This document shows, piece by piece, positions 25,628 to 33,909 of a stretch of DNA of 64,000 bases. How positions within the stretch are numbered: position 1 is the stretch's first letter; each line of letters opens with the position of its first letter. This DNA comes from Pelomonas caseinilytica (GTDB lineage: Bacteria; Pseudomonadota; Gammaproteobacteria; Burkholderiales; Burkholderiaceae_C): contig NZ_JAJTWT010000007.1 in the NCBI RefSeq assembly GCF_021353235.1, positions 239,305-303,304 on the forward strand, given 5' to 3'. The notes beneath the pieces were generated by a model. The model searched no databases. It worked only from the letters and a program-made list of their open reading frames with translations, and had not been told where the DNA came from. The position numbers and the translations under genes are program-made.

Positions 25628-28477
25628 CTAGAACTTGTACGAGGCCCCGAGCAGGAGCACGCGACCAAAGTTGTCGACCTTCCAGGGCAGCAGCCCCTTG
25701 GAATTGCCCGCCGATCCAACCACCTCGGGCCCACGCGTCTGCACGGCCGATGCGTTGGTGAGGTTGTTGATCTGCAGCGTCAACGACAAGCCCTTGAGAT
25801 CGCCCGTCTCGAACGCGTAGCCGAGTTGCAGGTCGATTTGCTTTTCAGCGCCAATCTGCGTGTTCGTTTCGGTACCGAGCAAGACGCTGCGCGTACTGGC
25901 TGTGAAAGACGAGCGGTAACGCTGGCCGATGCGGGCCGAGATGCCGTTCTTCTCGTAGTACAGCGCCAGGCTGTTGACGATGCCGGAGAAACCGTCGAGG
26001 TTGATCGGGTTGCCGTTGTTGTCCTTCGGCAGCCGGTTGCGGGTCAGCGACTCGCTGGCCACGATACCGAAGCCGTCGAGCGCCGGCGTGAGCCAGCCGG
26101 CATCCAGGCTGGTGCTGAACTCGAAGCCGTAGACGCTGCCCCCCTCACCGTTGGCCTGCGTCGTGATGTCGCCGAGATTGGGGTTGCAATCGGGCTTGGC
26201 CGCCGAGCAGCCGGGAACCAGCGTCTTGGAGTAGTTCGGGAAGCCGCTGAAATCCCGCGTCGTCGTCTGCTGGTAGACGAAGCTGTTCAGCTTCTTGTAG
26301 AAGCTCGCCAACGCGACGTAGCTGCGCTTGCCGAGGTACTGCTCAATCGACATGTCCACCGACTGGGCGCGCCACGGCTGCAGATCGGGCTTGCCGCCGT
26401 TACCGGCAGTCCAGTGACCATACTTCTCGTCAACCGCGACCGAGTTGGCGACCAGCTTGGGCTGGTCGGCTCCAGCGCGCATGTCATCCATCCGCGGCCG
26501 GGCCATCGTCTTGGCCAAGCCAAGGCGATACACCAGGTTGGGCGTGAAGTTGAAGATCAGGTTCAGGCTGGGGAGATAGTCGGTATAGCTCGTGCCTCCG
26601 CTGACCGGGATGACGGTGCCCGTCGAGGCGCCGGAGCTGCCGTCGTTCCAGGCGACACCGTCCGAATTCTGCTGCGTGCGCACCGCCTGGAGGCCGACGT
26701 TGCCCCGCAGTGGAACGCTGCCCAGCTTGGTGTCGATATCGAGCTTGGCAAAGGCCGTGGTGACCTTTTCATGGACGGCGTACTTGTTGTCCTTGGCCGA
26801 CCAGGGGTCCTTGGCCACGGCGGTGTAGAGGCCCATCACGCTCGGCACATCCCAGGACAGGATGCTTTGATGGATGTTGCCGAAGTCGATGGACACCGGG
26901 CCGCGCAGGGCTGCGGTGGGAATGTCGACATTCGTGCTCGCCAGCTGCAACCGGAAGGCGTCGGACTGGACGGTCTTGTCGCGCTGGTTGTGGGCCAGGC
27001 CGAACTCCAGCCCCGACAGCGGACCCCAGTCCAAGGCGTATTTGCCAGCCAGCTTCAGGGACTTGATTTCGTCGCGGTAGTGCGGCGTCCGCTGCTCGGC
27101 CCAATCTGGGTCATTCGTCAACTTGACCACCGACGATGACGTGAGATCCTGGGTGGTCGACCAACTTTGCTGACCCGTGGCATCCAGGCCCGAGAAGCTG
27201 AAGCCCACGTTGGTTACCGGCCGCGCGACGGACTGGATGTAGTTCTCGTTGCGGACGGAACGGGAGTAGCCGATGTCGCCATCGATGCTGAACTTGTCGC
27301 TCAGCTTCAGCTCGTTCTTCCAGCCCAGCGAGGTGATCTCGTCCGTGCGCTTGAAGTTCTTGTTGTAGACCAGGCTGTGGCCGTTCGCGACCGAGCCGCT
27401 GGCGATGAGGGTGTTGCCATTGACCACGGCAGTGCCGGTGTTGGAGAAGGCCGCGGCGGGGCTGCTCCAAAGGCCGATGTCGCCGACCCAGTGATGCGCG
27501 ACGCGGTCCTGCTCAAACTTCGAGTAATAGAGGTCGGCCACGCTGTGGAAGTTGGCGTTCGGCTTGAACTCCAGGACGCCCATGAAGCCATCGCGCACCT
27601 GCTTGCTGGAGGTGACGCTGGTCTCGAAACCCTGGGCGAACTGCGCACGATCGCCGGCCGTGCCGACGGCGGGCACGCCCTGCGCCCCGGCGCCCCACTT
27701 GCTGACGTAGTCGCCGTAGCGCCAGACCTCGTACTTCTTCTCCTGGCCCGGCGAATCCAGGTGGGCGTAGCCCAGCGACAGACCGACGGTGCGATCGGCG
27801 AACTGGTCGATGTAGGAAAAGCTCAGCCGGTTGCCGTTGGCGCCCTTGCCCGTCGACGACAGGCCGCCGTTGGAGTTGCGCTCCATGCGTGCGCCGACGG
27901 CCATCTGGCGCGAGCCGAGGCTCAACGGCATGACGGGGCGGATGTCGATGGTGCCCGCGAGGCCTTGGCCGATCACCGCGGCATCGGGCGTCTTGTAGAC
28001 CAGCACCTGCCCGACCAACTCGGACGGGAATTGGTCGTATTCGGCGGCGCGGCCGTCACCTGAACTGACCACCTGCCGGCCATTCAGCAAGCCGACCGAA
28101 TAGTCCGGACCCAGGCCGCGGATCGAGATCGCCGAAGGCCGGCCGTCGATGCGTTGGGCAGCAAGACCCGGCAGCCGCGCGATCGAATCGGCGATGCTGG
28201 CGTCCGGCAGCTTGCCAATGTCCTCGGCCGAAACGGCCTCCACGATCGAGTCCGACAGGCGCTTGGCGCTGATCGAGGATTCGAGACTGGCCCGAAAGCC
28301 CGTGACCGTCACCGTCTCCAGCTTCTCGTCCTTGGTCGGCGCCGTCTGTGCCGCCGAAAGCAGCGGTACGCTCAAGAGCCCGGCACAGACGGTAGCGATC
28401 GGCGTGAGCCGGAGCGACCGGCTCCGTGAAATGGACCGGGAAGCGCGCACCGTGGCGCGCAAGGCATGGGCTGTCAT
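25628..28477 (-). CDS. TonB-dependent outer-membrane receptor (Xanthomonas/Caulobacter sugar-receptor type)
   Basis: 949 aa. The signal sequence lies within an unusually long basic N-terminus (cleavage about residue 44, LSAAQ). The TonB box region is LETVTVTGFRASLESSI, followed by the plug (about 70-190: DSIVEAVSAEDIGKLPDASIADSIARLPG) and a 22-strand barrel ending GASYKF. The plug wording matches the large receptor family associated with plant-polysaccharide oligomers. An AGGAGAC site precedes the ATG. It heads the operon with halogenase B and GH1, and is divergent from GH3 around a LacI-type palindrome, so it likely imports the oligosaccharide handled by the locus. Confidence 0.92.
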   Translation of the reverse strand: MTAHALRATVRASRSISRSRSLRLTPIATVCAGLLSVPLLSAAQTAPTKDEKLETVTVTGFRASLESSISAKRLSDSIVEAVSAEDIGKLPDASIADSIARLPGLAAQRIDGRPSAISIRGLGPDYSVGLLNGRQVVSSGDGRAAEYDQFPSELVGQVLVYKTPDAAVIGQGLAGTIDIRPVMPLSLGSRQMAVGARMERNSNGGLSSTGKGANGNRLSFSYIDQFADRTVGLSLGYAHLDSPGQEKKYEVWRYGDYVSKWGAGAQGVPAVGTAGDRAQFAQGFETSVTSSKQVRDGFMGVLEFKPNANFHSVADLYYSKFEQDRVAHHWVGDIGLWSSPAAAFSNTGTAVVNGNTLIASGSVANGHSLVYNKNFKRTDEITSLGWKNELKLSDKFSIDGDIGYSRSVRNENYIQSVARPVTNVGFSFSGLDATGQQSWSTTQDLTSSSVVKLTNDPDWAEQRTPHYRDEIKSLKLAGKYALDWGPLSGLEFGLAHNQRDKTVQSDAFRLQLASTNVDIPTAALRGPVSIDFGNIHQSILSWDVPSVMGLYTAVAKDPWSAKDNKYAVHEKVTTAFAKLDIDTKLGSVPLRGNVGLQAVRTQQNSDGVAWNDGSSGASTGTVIPVSGGTSYTDYLPSLNLIFNFTPNLVYRLGLAKTMARPRMDDMRAGADQPKLVANSVAVDEKYGHWTAGNGGKPDLQPWRAQSVDMSIEQYLGKRSYVALASFYKKLNSFVYQQTTTRDFSGFPNYSKTLVPGCSAAKPDCNPNLGDITTQANGEGGSVYGFEFSTSLDAGWLTPALDGFGIVASESLTRNRLPKDNNGNPINLDGFSGIVNSLALYYEKNGISARIGQRYRSSFTASTRSVLLGTETNTQIGAEKQIDLQLGYAFETGDLKGLSLTLQINNLTNASAVQTRGPEVVGSAGNSKGLLPWKVDNFGRVLLLGASYKF

Positions 28478-28556
28478 CTTGTGAGTCTCCTGGTTCGTCT
28501 TGTTCGCTGCCTGGCCGGCCCTCCCGCCCCCGCTTGTAGACCCCGGGGCGATGGAA

Positions 28557-28572
28557 TTGGAACCGGTTCCAA
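28557..28572. promoter_or_regulatory. LacI-type operator between receptor operon and GH3
   Basis: TTGGAACCGGTTCCAA is a perfect 16-bp palindrome 80 bp upstream of the receptor start and 113 bp upstream of the GH3 start. Its GGAA-CCGG-TTCC core is a canonical LacI/GalR spacing, so one bound dimer could control both divergent units. Confidence 0.75.
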
Positions 28573-28684
28573 ACGCCGCGCAAATCTAATGTCTTGCTGA
28601 GTGGCTTGTCAATCGACGCGGTCCCAGGGATTGACGTTTTTTTGTCTCACCCACTACCGTCGCGGCCCCGATTGGAACCCCACG

Positions 28685-30652
28685 ATGCGCCGCTCCACCT
28701 CGCCCACCTCGCTTCTTCTTCCGCTCCTGGGCCCCGGCCTCGCTGCGGCCCTGCTGACCGGCACCGCGGCGGCCCAGGCCGTTGAAACCGATTCCATCGT
28801 GCAGGCCTGGCCGGCCCGCCCGACTATTCGGGATGCGGCGCTGGAGGCGCGCGTCGAGGCGGCCCTGAAGACGCTGACCCTGCGCCAGAAGATCGGCCAG
28901 ATGACCCAGCCGGAGATCCGCGCCATCACGCCCGACGAGGTCCGGGAGCACGCCATCGGCACGGTGCTCAACGGCGGCGGCGGCTGGCCGGGGCAGGACC
29001 GCGCTGCCACGCCGGCGCAGTGGCGCGCCCTGTCCGAGCAGTTCCAGGCGGCGGCCCTGCAGGCCACGCCGGGCATCCCGCTGCTGTGGGGCACCGACGC
29101 CGTCCACGGCCACAACAACGTGCGCGGGGCCACGCTCTTCCCGCACCACATCGCCCTGGGCGCCACGCGGGACGCCGACCTCGTGCGCGACATCAGCCGC
29201 GCCACCGCGCGCGCCGTGCGCGCCAGCGGCCTGCACTGGGCCTTCGCCCCGACGCTGGCTGTCGTGCAGGACGTGCGCTGGGGCCGCACCTACGAAAGCT
29301 ATGGCGCCGATCCCGCCCTCGTGCGCCGGCTCGGCCGGGCCGAGGTGGAAGGCCTGCAGGAGGGGCTGAAGGACGGCCGCGGCGTGCTGGCCACGGCCAA
29401 GCATTTCGTCGCCGACGGCGGCACGCGCCGCGGCATCGACCAGGGCGTGAGCCCCGCCACGCCGTCGGAGCTGGCCCAGGTGCACGGCGCCGGCTACCTC
29501 GGCGCCCTGGATGCCGGCGTGCTCACCGTGATGGCCTCCTTCAGCAGCTGGACCGACAGCGCAGCCTACGTCGAGCACGGCAAGATGCACGGCAACGCGA
29601 CGCTGCTGACCGGCGTGCTGAAGGAAAGGCTGGGCTTCGACGGCCTCGTCGTCAGCGACTGGGACGGCATCGGCCAGGTGCCGGGCTGCACACGGGAGGA
29701 CTGCCCGGCGGCCATCAACGCCGGCATCGACGTCATCATGGTGCCCTTCCACTGGAAGCCCTTCATCGAGAACACGGTGCGAGCCGTGGAGCAGGGCCGC
29801 ATTCCCATGGCCCGCATCGACGACGCGGTGCGGCGCATCCTGCGCGTGAAGTTCAGCCTCGCCACCGCGAGCGCGGTGCCGCCGACCGTCGAGGCGATGC
29901 AGGCGCCCGAACTCGCCCGTCGCGCGGTGCGCGAGTCGCTGGTGCTGCTGAAGAACAAGCCGGGCCTGCTGCCGCTGCCGCGTAGCGCGCGGGTCCTGGT
30001 CGTCGGCGCGGCGGCCGACAGCCTGCCCCACCAGGCGGGCGGCTGGAGCGTGACCTGGCAGGGCCGCGACACCACCAATGCCGACTACCCCCAGGGCACG
30101 ACGCTGCTGGCCGCGCTGCGCCAGCGCCTGGGCGCCGACCATGTCGTCTTCGACGCCGATGCCAGCCACCAGGACCCGAAGCAATTCGACGCCATCGTCG
30201 CCGTGCTGGCCGAGACGCCCTATGCCGAAGGCGAGGGCGACGTGCGCATCACCGAGAACCTGCGCCACAGCCGGCGCCAGCCGCGGGACCTGGCCGTGCT
30301 GCAGCGCGTGTCGGGGCGGGGCAAGCCGGTCGTCACGCTGCTGTACTCCGGCCGGCCGCTGTACGTGAACGACCTGGCCAACCGCAGCGACGCCTTCATC
30401 GCCGCCTGGCAGCCGGGCACCGAGGGCGCGGGCATGGCCGACCTGCTCGTGGCCCCCGCCGCCGGCGAGCCGGCCTGGCCGGGCTTCACGGGCCGGCTGT
30501 CCTTTCCCTGGCCGGCCGGCCCCTGCCAGTTCAGCAGCCATGAACGCCACCCCTGGTGGCCGGTGGGCGGCGGCCTGAGCGGCAAGGAGGCGCGCGTCGA
30601 CGCCAAGCCCCTGCCCGAGCCCGCCGATCCCCAGCCCATCTGCCCGCTTTGA
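28685..30652 (+). CDS. Secreted GH3 beta-glucosidase / exo-beta-glucanase
   Basis: 655 aa from the ATG at 28685, with signal peptide 1-31 (TAAAQA). Catalytic nucleophile Asp325 lies in VVSDWDG; KHFVADGGT (240s) and GTDAVHGHNNVRGATLFPHHIALGAT (137-160) are substrate-contact motifs of GH3. The second domain (about 400-610) carries the acid/base region. There is no fibronectin-type tail, and the C-terminus is Pro-rich. It removes terminal glucose from beta-linked oligosaccharides in the periplasm. The 5' leader has an inverted repeat GTCAATC/GATTGAC (28608-28635) followed by seven T, possibly an attenuator. LacI follows 43 nt after the stop. Confidence 0.93.
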   Translation: MRRSTSPTSLLLPLLGPGLAAALLTGTAAAQAVETDSIVQAWPARPTIRDAALEARVEAALKTLTLRQKIGQMTQPEIRAITPDEVREHAIGTVLNGGGGWPGQDRAATPAQWRALSEQFQAAALQATPGIPLLWGTDAVHGHNNVRGATLFPHHIALGATRDADLVRDISRATARAVRASGLHWAFAPTLAVVQDVRWGRTYESYGADPALVRRLGRAEVEGLQEGLKDGRGVLATAKHFVADGGTRRGIDQGVSPATPSELAQVHGAGYLGALDAGVLTVMASFSSWTDSAAYVEHGKMHGNATLLTGVLKERLGFDGLVVSDWDGIGQVPGCTREDCPAAINAGIDVIMVPFHWKPFIENTVRAVEQGRIPMARIDDAVRRILRVKFSLATASAVPPTVEAMQAPELARRAVRESLVLLKNKPGLLPLPRSARVLVVGAAADSLPHQAGGWSVTWQGRDTTNADYPQGTTLLAALRQRLGADHVVFDADASHQDPKQFDAIVAVLAETPYAEGEGDVRITENLRHSRRQPRDLAVLQRVSGRGKPVVTLLYSGRPLYVNDLANRSDAFIAAWQPGTEGAGMADLLVAPAAGEPAWPGFTGRLSFPWPAGPCQFSSHERHPWWPVGGGLSGKEARVDAKPLPEPADPQPICPL

Positions 30653-30695
30653 GCGCTGCTGTGCTCCAATGCGCCGCGTCTGAAGCAGAGGGCCA

Positions 30696-31718
30696 ATGGC
30701 AACGATCAAGGATGTGGCGCGGCTGGCCGGCGTGGGTGTCGGCACCGCGTCGCGCGTCATCAGTGGAAACGGTTCCGTCGCGCCGGCCACGGCCGAGCGC
30801 GTGCGCAAGGTCATCGCCCAGCTGAAGTTCCGGCCCTCGCATGCCGCGCGCTCGCTGGGCAACGGCACCTCCAAGCTGATCGGCGTCTACATCCCCTTCC
30901 TGCGCGGCACCTACTACACGCCCATCCTGCAGGTCATCGACCTGGTCCTGCGCAGCAAGGGCCTGCATATGGTCGTGGCCTTCGGCGAGGGTATCGAGGA
31001 CGAGCGCGTCGAGACCAACGACGGCATGCGCTTCCTGCTGGACCGCGACTGCGACGGCCTCATCGTGCTGTCCAACGCCATGCAGGACGAGGACATCCGG
31101 GCCCTCGGCCCAGCGCAGCGCCAGGTCGTGGTGCTCAACCGCAATTTCGACCGCTTCAAGGAACAGTGCTTCACCGCCGACCACGTGCAAGGCGGCGTGC
31201 AGGCCGCCCGCGCGCTGCTGCAGCACAAGCACAAGGACATCGCCATCGTCTCGGGGCCGACGACCTCGCCCGACAACATCGCCCGCCTGGCCGGCTTCAC
31301 CGGCGAGCTGGCCCGCGCCGGCCTGGACATGGCCAAGGTCACCACCGTGCCCGGCGACTTCTCCAACCAGGCCGGCTGGGACGCCGCCGGCGCGCTGCTG
31401 GAGCGCAAGCGGCTGCCCACCGCCGTGTTCTGCGCCAACGACGAGATGGCCATCGGCCTGCTGTCGCACTTCCAGGAGCGCGGGGTGTCGGTGCCGCGCG
31501 ACGTGTCGGTGCTGGGCTACGACGACTCGCCCAGCGCCGAATTCGCCGCGCCGCGCCTCACCTCGGTGCACGTTCCCACCCGCGAGGTCACGCTCGCCGG
31601 CCTGAACTGGCTGCTCAACCGCTGCTACGACATCGGCCTGCCGGTCTCGCGCCAGTTCGACATGTCGGTGACCTGGCGCGCCTCCGTGACGTCACCCCCC
31701 TCGCGACGCCGCGGCTGA
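30696..31718 (+). CDS. LacI-family transcriptional regulator of the sugar locus
   Basis: 340 aa. The N-terminal helix-turn-helix (3-24, [20 protein letters not shown]) with hinge helix ([17 protein letters not shown]) is followed by a periplasmic-binding-protein-like effector domain (60-330). It binds palindromic operators as a dimer and releases on binding a sugar. The two LacI-type palindromes in front of the transporter operon and the receptor/GH3 pair are its probable sites. It follows GH3 by 43 nt and may be co-transcribed with it, which would give autoregulation. The C-terminal 15 residues are a basic tail. Confidence 0.92.
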   Translation: MATIKDVARLAGVGVGTASRVISGNGSVAPATAERVRKVIAQLKFRPSHAARSLGNGTSKLIGVYIPFLRGTYYTPILQVIDLVLRSKGLHMVVAFGEGIEDERVETNDGMRFLLDRDCDGLIVLSNAMQDEDIRALGPAQRQVVVLNRNFDRFKEQCFTADHVQGGVQAARALLQHKHKDIAIVSGPTTSPDNIARLAGFTGELARAGLDMAKVTTVPGDFSNQAGWDAAGALLERKRLPTAVFCANDEMAIGLLSHFQERGVSVPRDVSVLGYDDSPSAEFAAPRLTSVHVPTREVTLAGLNWLLNRCYDIGLPVSRQFDMSVTWRASVTSPPSRRRG

Positions 31719-31756
31719 GGCCACAATCCGGGCTGGACTTCCTGTTTCGGCCTTCC

Positions 31757-33040
31757 ATGTCTCACCGCGTCCTGACCGGCATCACCACGACCGGCACCCT
31801 GCACCTGGGCAATTACGTCGGCGCCATCCGCCCAGCCATCGAGGCCAGCCGCGCCCCCGGCGTGGAGAGCTTCTTCTTCATGGCCGACTTCCACGCGCTG
31901 ATCAAGTGCGACGAGCCAGACCGCATCGCCCGTTCCAGCCGCGCCATCGCCGCCACCTGGCTGGCCGCCGGGCTGGACCCGCAGCGCGTCACCTTCTACC
32001 GCCAGAGCGACATCCCCGAGATCCCCGAGCTGACCTGGCTGCTGAACTGCGTCACCGCCAAGGGTCAGATGAATCGCGCCCACGCCTACAAGGCTGCGGT
32101 GGACGCGGCCGTGGCCGCCGGCGAGGAGCCCGATGCCAACGTCACCATGGGCCTGTTCAGCTACCCGGTGCTGATGGCGGCGGACATCCTGATGTTCAAC
32201 GCCCACCGGGTGCCGGTCGGCAAGGATCAGGTCCAGCACATCGAGATGACGCGCGACATCGCCCAGCGCTTCAACCACCTCTTCGGCCAGGGCGAGGCGC
32301 TGTTCACCCTGCCCGAGGCGCAGGTGGACGCCGAGATGGAGCTGCTGCCCGGCCTGGACGGCCGCAAGATGAGCAAGAGCTACGACAACGTCATCCCGCT
32401 CTTCGAAGGCGGCGCCCAGGCGCTGAAGGACGCCGTCGCCCGCATCGTGACGGACTCGCGCCTGCCGGGCGAACCCAAGGAGCCCGAGGGCCAGGCCCTG
32501 GTCACCCTCTACGACGCCTTCGCCACGCCCGAGCAGCGCGCGGCCTTCCGTGCGGCCCTGCGCGGCGGCCTGGGCTGGGGCGAGGCCAAGCAGCAGCTGG
32601 TGGCGCAGATCGAAGGGCAGATCGGCCCAATGCGCGCCCGCTACGACGAGCTGATGGCCCATCCGGAGCAGCTCGAAGCCATCCTGCAGGCCGGCGCTGC
32701 ACGGGCACGCGCCATCGCCGGGCCCTTCCTGCAGCGGCTGCGCGCGGCCGTGGGCCTGCGGCCCTACACCTCCACCGCCGCGACGGCCGTCGCCAAGACC
32801 GCCAAGGCCGCGCTGCCGGTGTTCAAGCAGTACCGCGAGGCGGACGGCAAGTTCTATTTCAAGCTGCTGTCGGCCGGCGGCGAGCTGCTGCTGCAGAGCG
32901 AGGGCTTCGACCAGGGCCGAGAAGCGGGCCAGTGGGTGGCGCGGCTCAAGCGCGAGGGCCTGGTGGCCGGTGCGCCCGTGCAGCGCGAGACCGACGAAGC
33001 CGCCATCGCCGCGGCCCTCGCCGCCTTCCAGGACGAGTGA
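31757..33040 (+). CDS. trpS: Tryptophanyl-tRNA synthetase with C-terminal DUF1508-like domain
   Basis: 427 aa; many bacterial TrpS are 320-350. Class I motifs are present: HLGN (HIGH-type) in [14 protein letters not shown] and KMSKS in [10 protein letters not shown]. The synthetase core ends near residue 345. The remaining 80 residues hold a YegP/DUF1508-like unit ([29 protein letters not shown]). The start is the ATG at 31757, 38 nt after the LacI stop. It charges tRNA-Trp with tryptophan. The ECF sigma gene begins 5 nt after its stop. Confidence 0.92.
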   Translation: MSHRVLTGITTTGTLHLGNYVGAIRPAIEASRAPGVESFFFMADFHALIKCDEPDRIARSSRAIAATWLAAGLDPQRVTFYRQSDIPEIPELTWLLNCVTAKGQMNRAHAYKAAVDAAVAAGEEPDANVTMGLFSYPVLMAADILMFNAHRVPVGKDQVQHIEMTRDIAQRFNHLFGQGEALFTLPEAQVDAEMELLPGLDGRKMSKSYDNVIPLFEGGAQALKDAVARIVTDSRLPGEPKEPEGQALVTLYDAFATPEQRAAFRAALRGGLGWGEAKQQLVAQIEGQIGPMRARYDELMAHPEQLEAILQAGAARARAIAGPFLQRLRAAVGLRPYTSTAATAVAKTAKAALPVFKQYREADGKFYFKLLSAGGELLLQSEGFDQGREAGQWVARLKREGLVAGAPVQRETDEAAIAAALAAFQDE

Positions 33041-33045
33041 CGCGG

Positions 33046-33639
33046 ATGAGCCAGCAGCCTGCCATCACCGAACTGCTCGCCGGCACCGCGCGCGGCGACG
33101 GCGCCTCGCTGCAGCAGCTCTATGCCGTGCTCTACCCGGAGATCAAGCGCGTCGCCCGCGTGCGGCTGGCCCAGAGCGGCCCCAACGGCCGCGTGGCGGG
33201 GCTGGACACCACCGCCCTCGTGCACGAGGGCTTCCTGCGTATGGCCGACCAGCAGGGCCTGCAGGGCGAGACGCGCGGCCAGTTCTTCGCCTACGTCGGC
33301 CGCGTGCTGCGCTCGGTCGTCATCGACCACCTGCGCACCGAGACCCGCGACAAGCGCGGCGGCGACGCCATCCTCGTGACGCTGTCGGCCGCCAGCGACG
33401 TGGCCGCGGTGCAGAGCCAGGCGGTGGACATGATCGGCCTGGACCAGGCGCTGGAGCGCATGCGCGCCCTCGACCCGGGCCTGTACGAGCTGATCGAGAT
33501 GGTGGGCTTCGCGGGCCTGTCCATCGCCGAGGTGGCGGAGCTCCGCGGCCTGTCCACCCGCAGCATCAACCGCGAGCTGCTCAAGGCGAGGGCGCTGCTG
33601 CAGGAGCTGCTCGGCGACCCGCCGAACTCCACTTACTGA
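33046..33639 (+). CDS. ECF-type sigma factor (TIGR02999 family, Ser/Thr-kinase-associated)
   Basis: 197 aa. Region 2 (about 25-95: PEIKRVARVRLA... TALVHEGFLRMADQ... FFAYVGRVLRSVVIDHLR) and region 4 (about 130-190: ALDPGLYELIEMVGFAGLSIAEVAELRGLSTRSINREL) are both recognisable. The TALVHE motif marks the TIGR02999 group, whose genes usually neighbour membrane Ser/Thr kinases instead of anti-sigma factors. That is the case here: the kinase follows after a 270-nt spacer filled by a repeat element. It directs RNA polymerase to an unknown regulon. Confidence 0.9.
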   Translation: MSQQPAITELLAGTARGDGASLQQLYAVLYPEIKRVARVRLAQSGPNGRVAGLDTTALVHEGFLRMADQQGLQGETRGQFFAYVGRVLRSVVIDHLRTETRDKRGGDAILVTLSAASDVAAVQSQAVDMIGLDQALERMRALDPGLYELIEMVGFAGLSIAEVAELRGLSTRSINRELLKARALLQELLGDPPNSTY

Positions 33640-33649
33640 GATGGAACTG

Positions 33650-33859
33650 CCCCCGGCCCAACCCCGCGCGCTGAACGCGGCGCGTGTCTGGTCCGCCCCC
33701 CGAGGGGGCGGCGATGCTTGCGGCATCGAGCCGCAAGCACATCGCCAGCGCGGGCCGGCTCGGCGAACTGGAGTCGGACACAAGCAGTCCCTGCGGACTG
33801 CTTGTGCCTACGACAGGCCAAGGGCCTCTGGCCCTTGGCAGCCCAGCGCTCGGCCCGCA
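33650..33859 (+). repeat. Dispersed structured intergenic repeat, copy 2, with extra hairpins
   Basis: The core matches copies 1 and 3: GCTGAACGC, a CCGCCCCC/GGGGGCGG hairpin, GCTTGCGGC/GCCGCAAGC (33716-33724 and 33730-33738), ACATCGC, GCGGGCCGGCT, and CGCTCGGCCCGCA at the end. It carries about 70 bp more than the others, with two perfect hairpins: CACAAGCAGTCC/GGACTGCTTGTG (33779-33806) and GCCAAGGGCC/GGCCCTTGGC (33817-33839). It lies between the sigma factor and the kinase. Confidence 0.82.
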
Positions 33860-33909
33860 AGACCCTCGTTTCATGCGCCGCGGGCGGTGCGAAGCACCAT
33901 GGACAACCG

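Noticed and set aside
30765..30776. GGAAACGGTTCC inside the LacI gene as an extra operator
   Set aside because: One base from the palindrome core, but it encodes conserved residues just after the helix-turn-helix (SGNGSV) and is not a perfect palindrome, so codon constraint explains it.
33718..33909. Upstream ATG for the Ser/Thr kinase
   Set aside because: The 64 added codons would be read entirely through the dispersed repeat and have no protein-like character.
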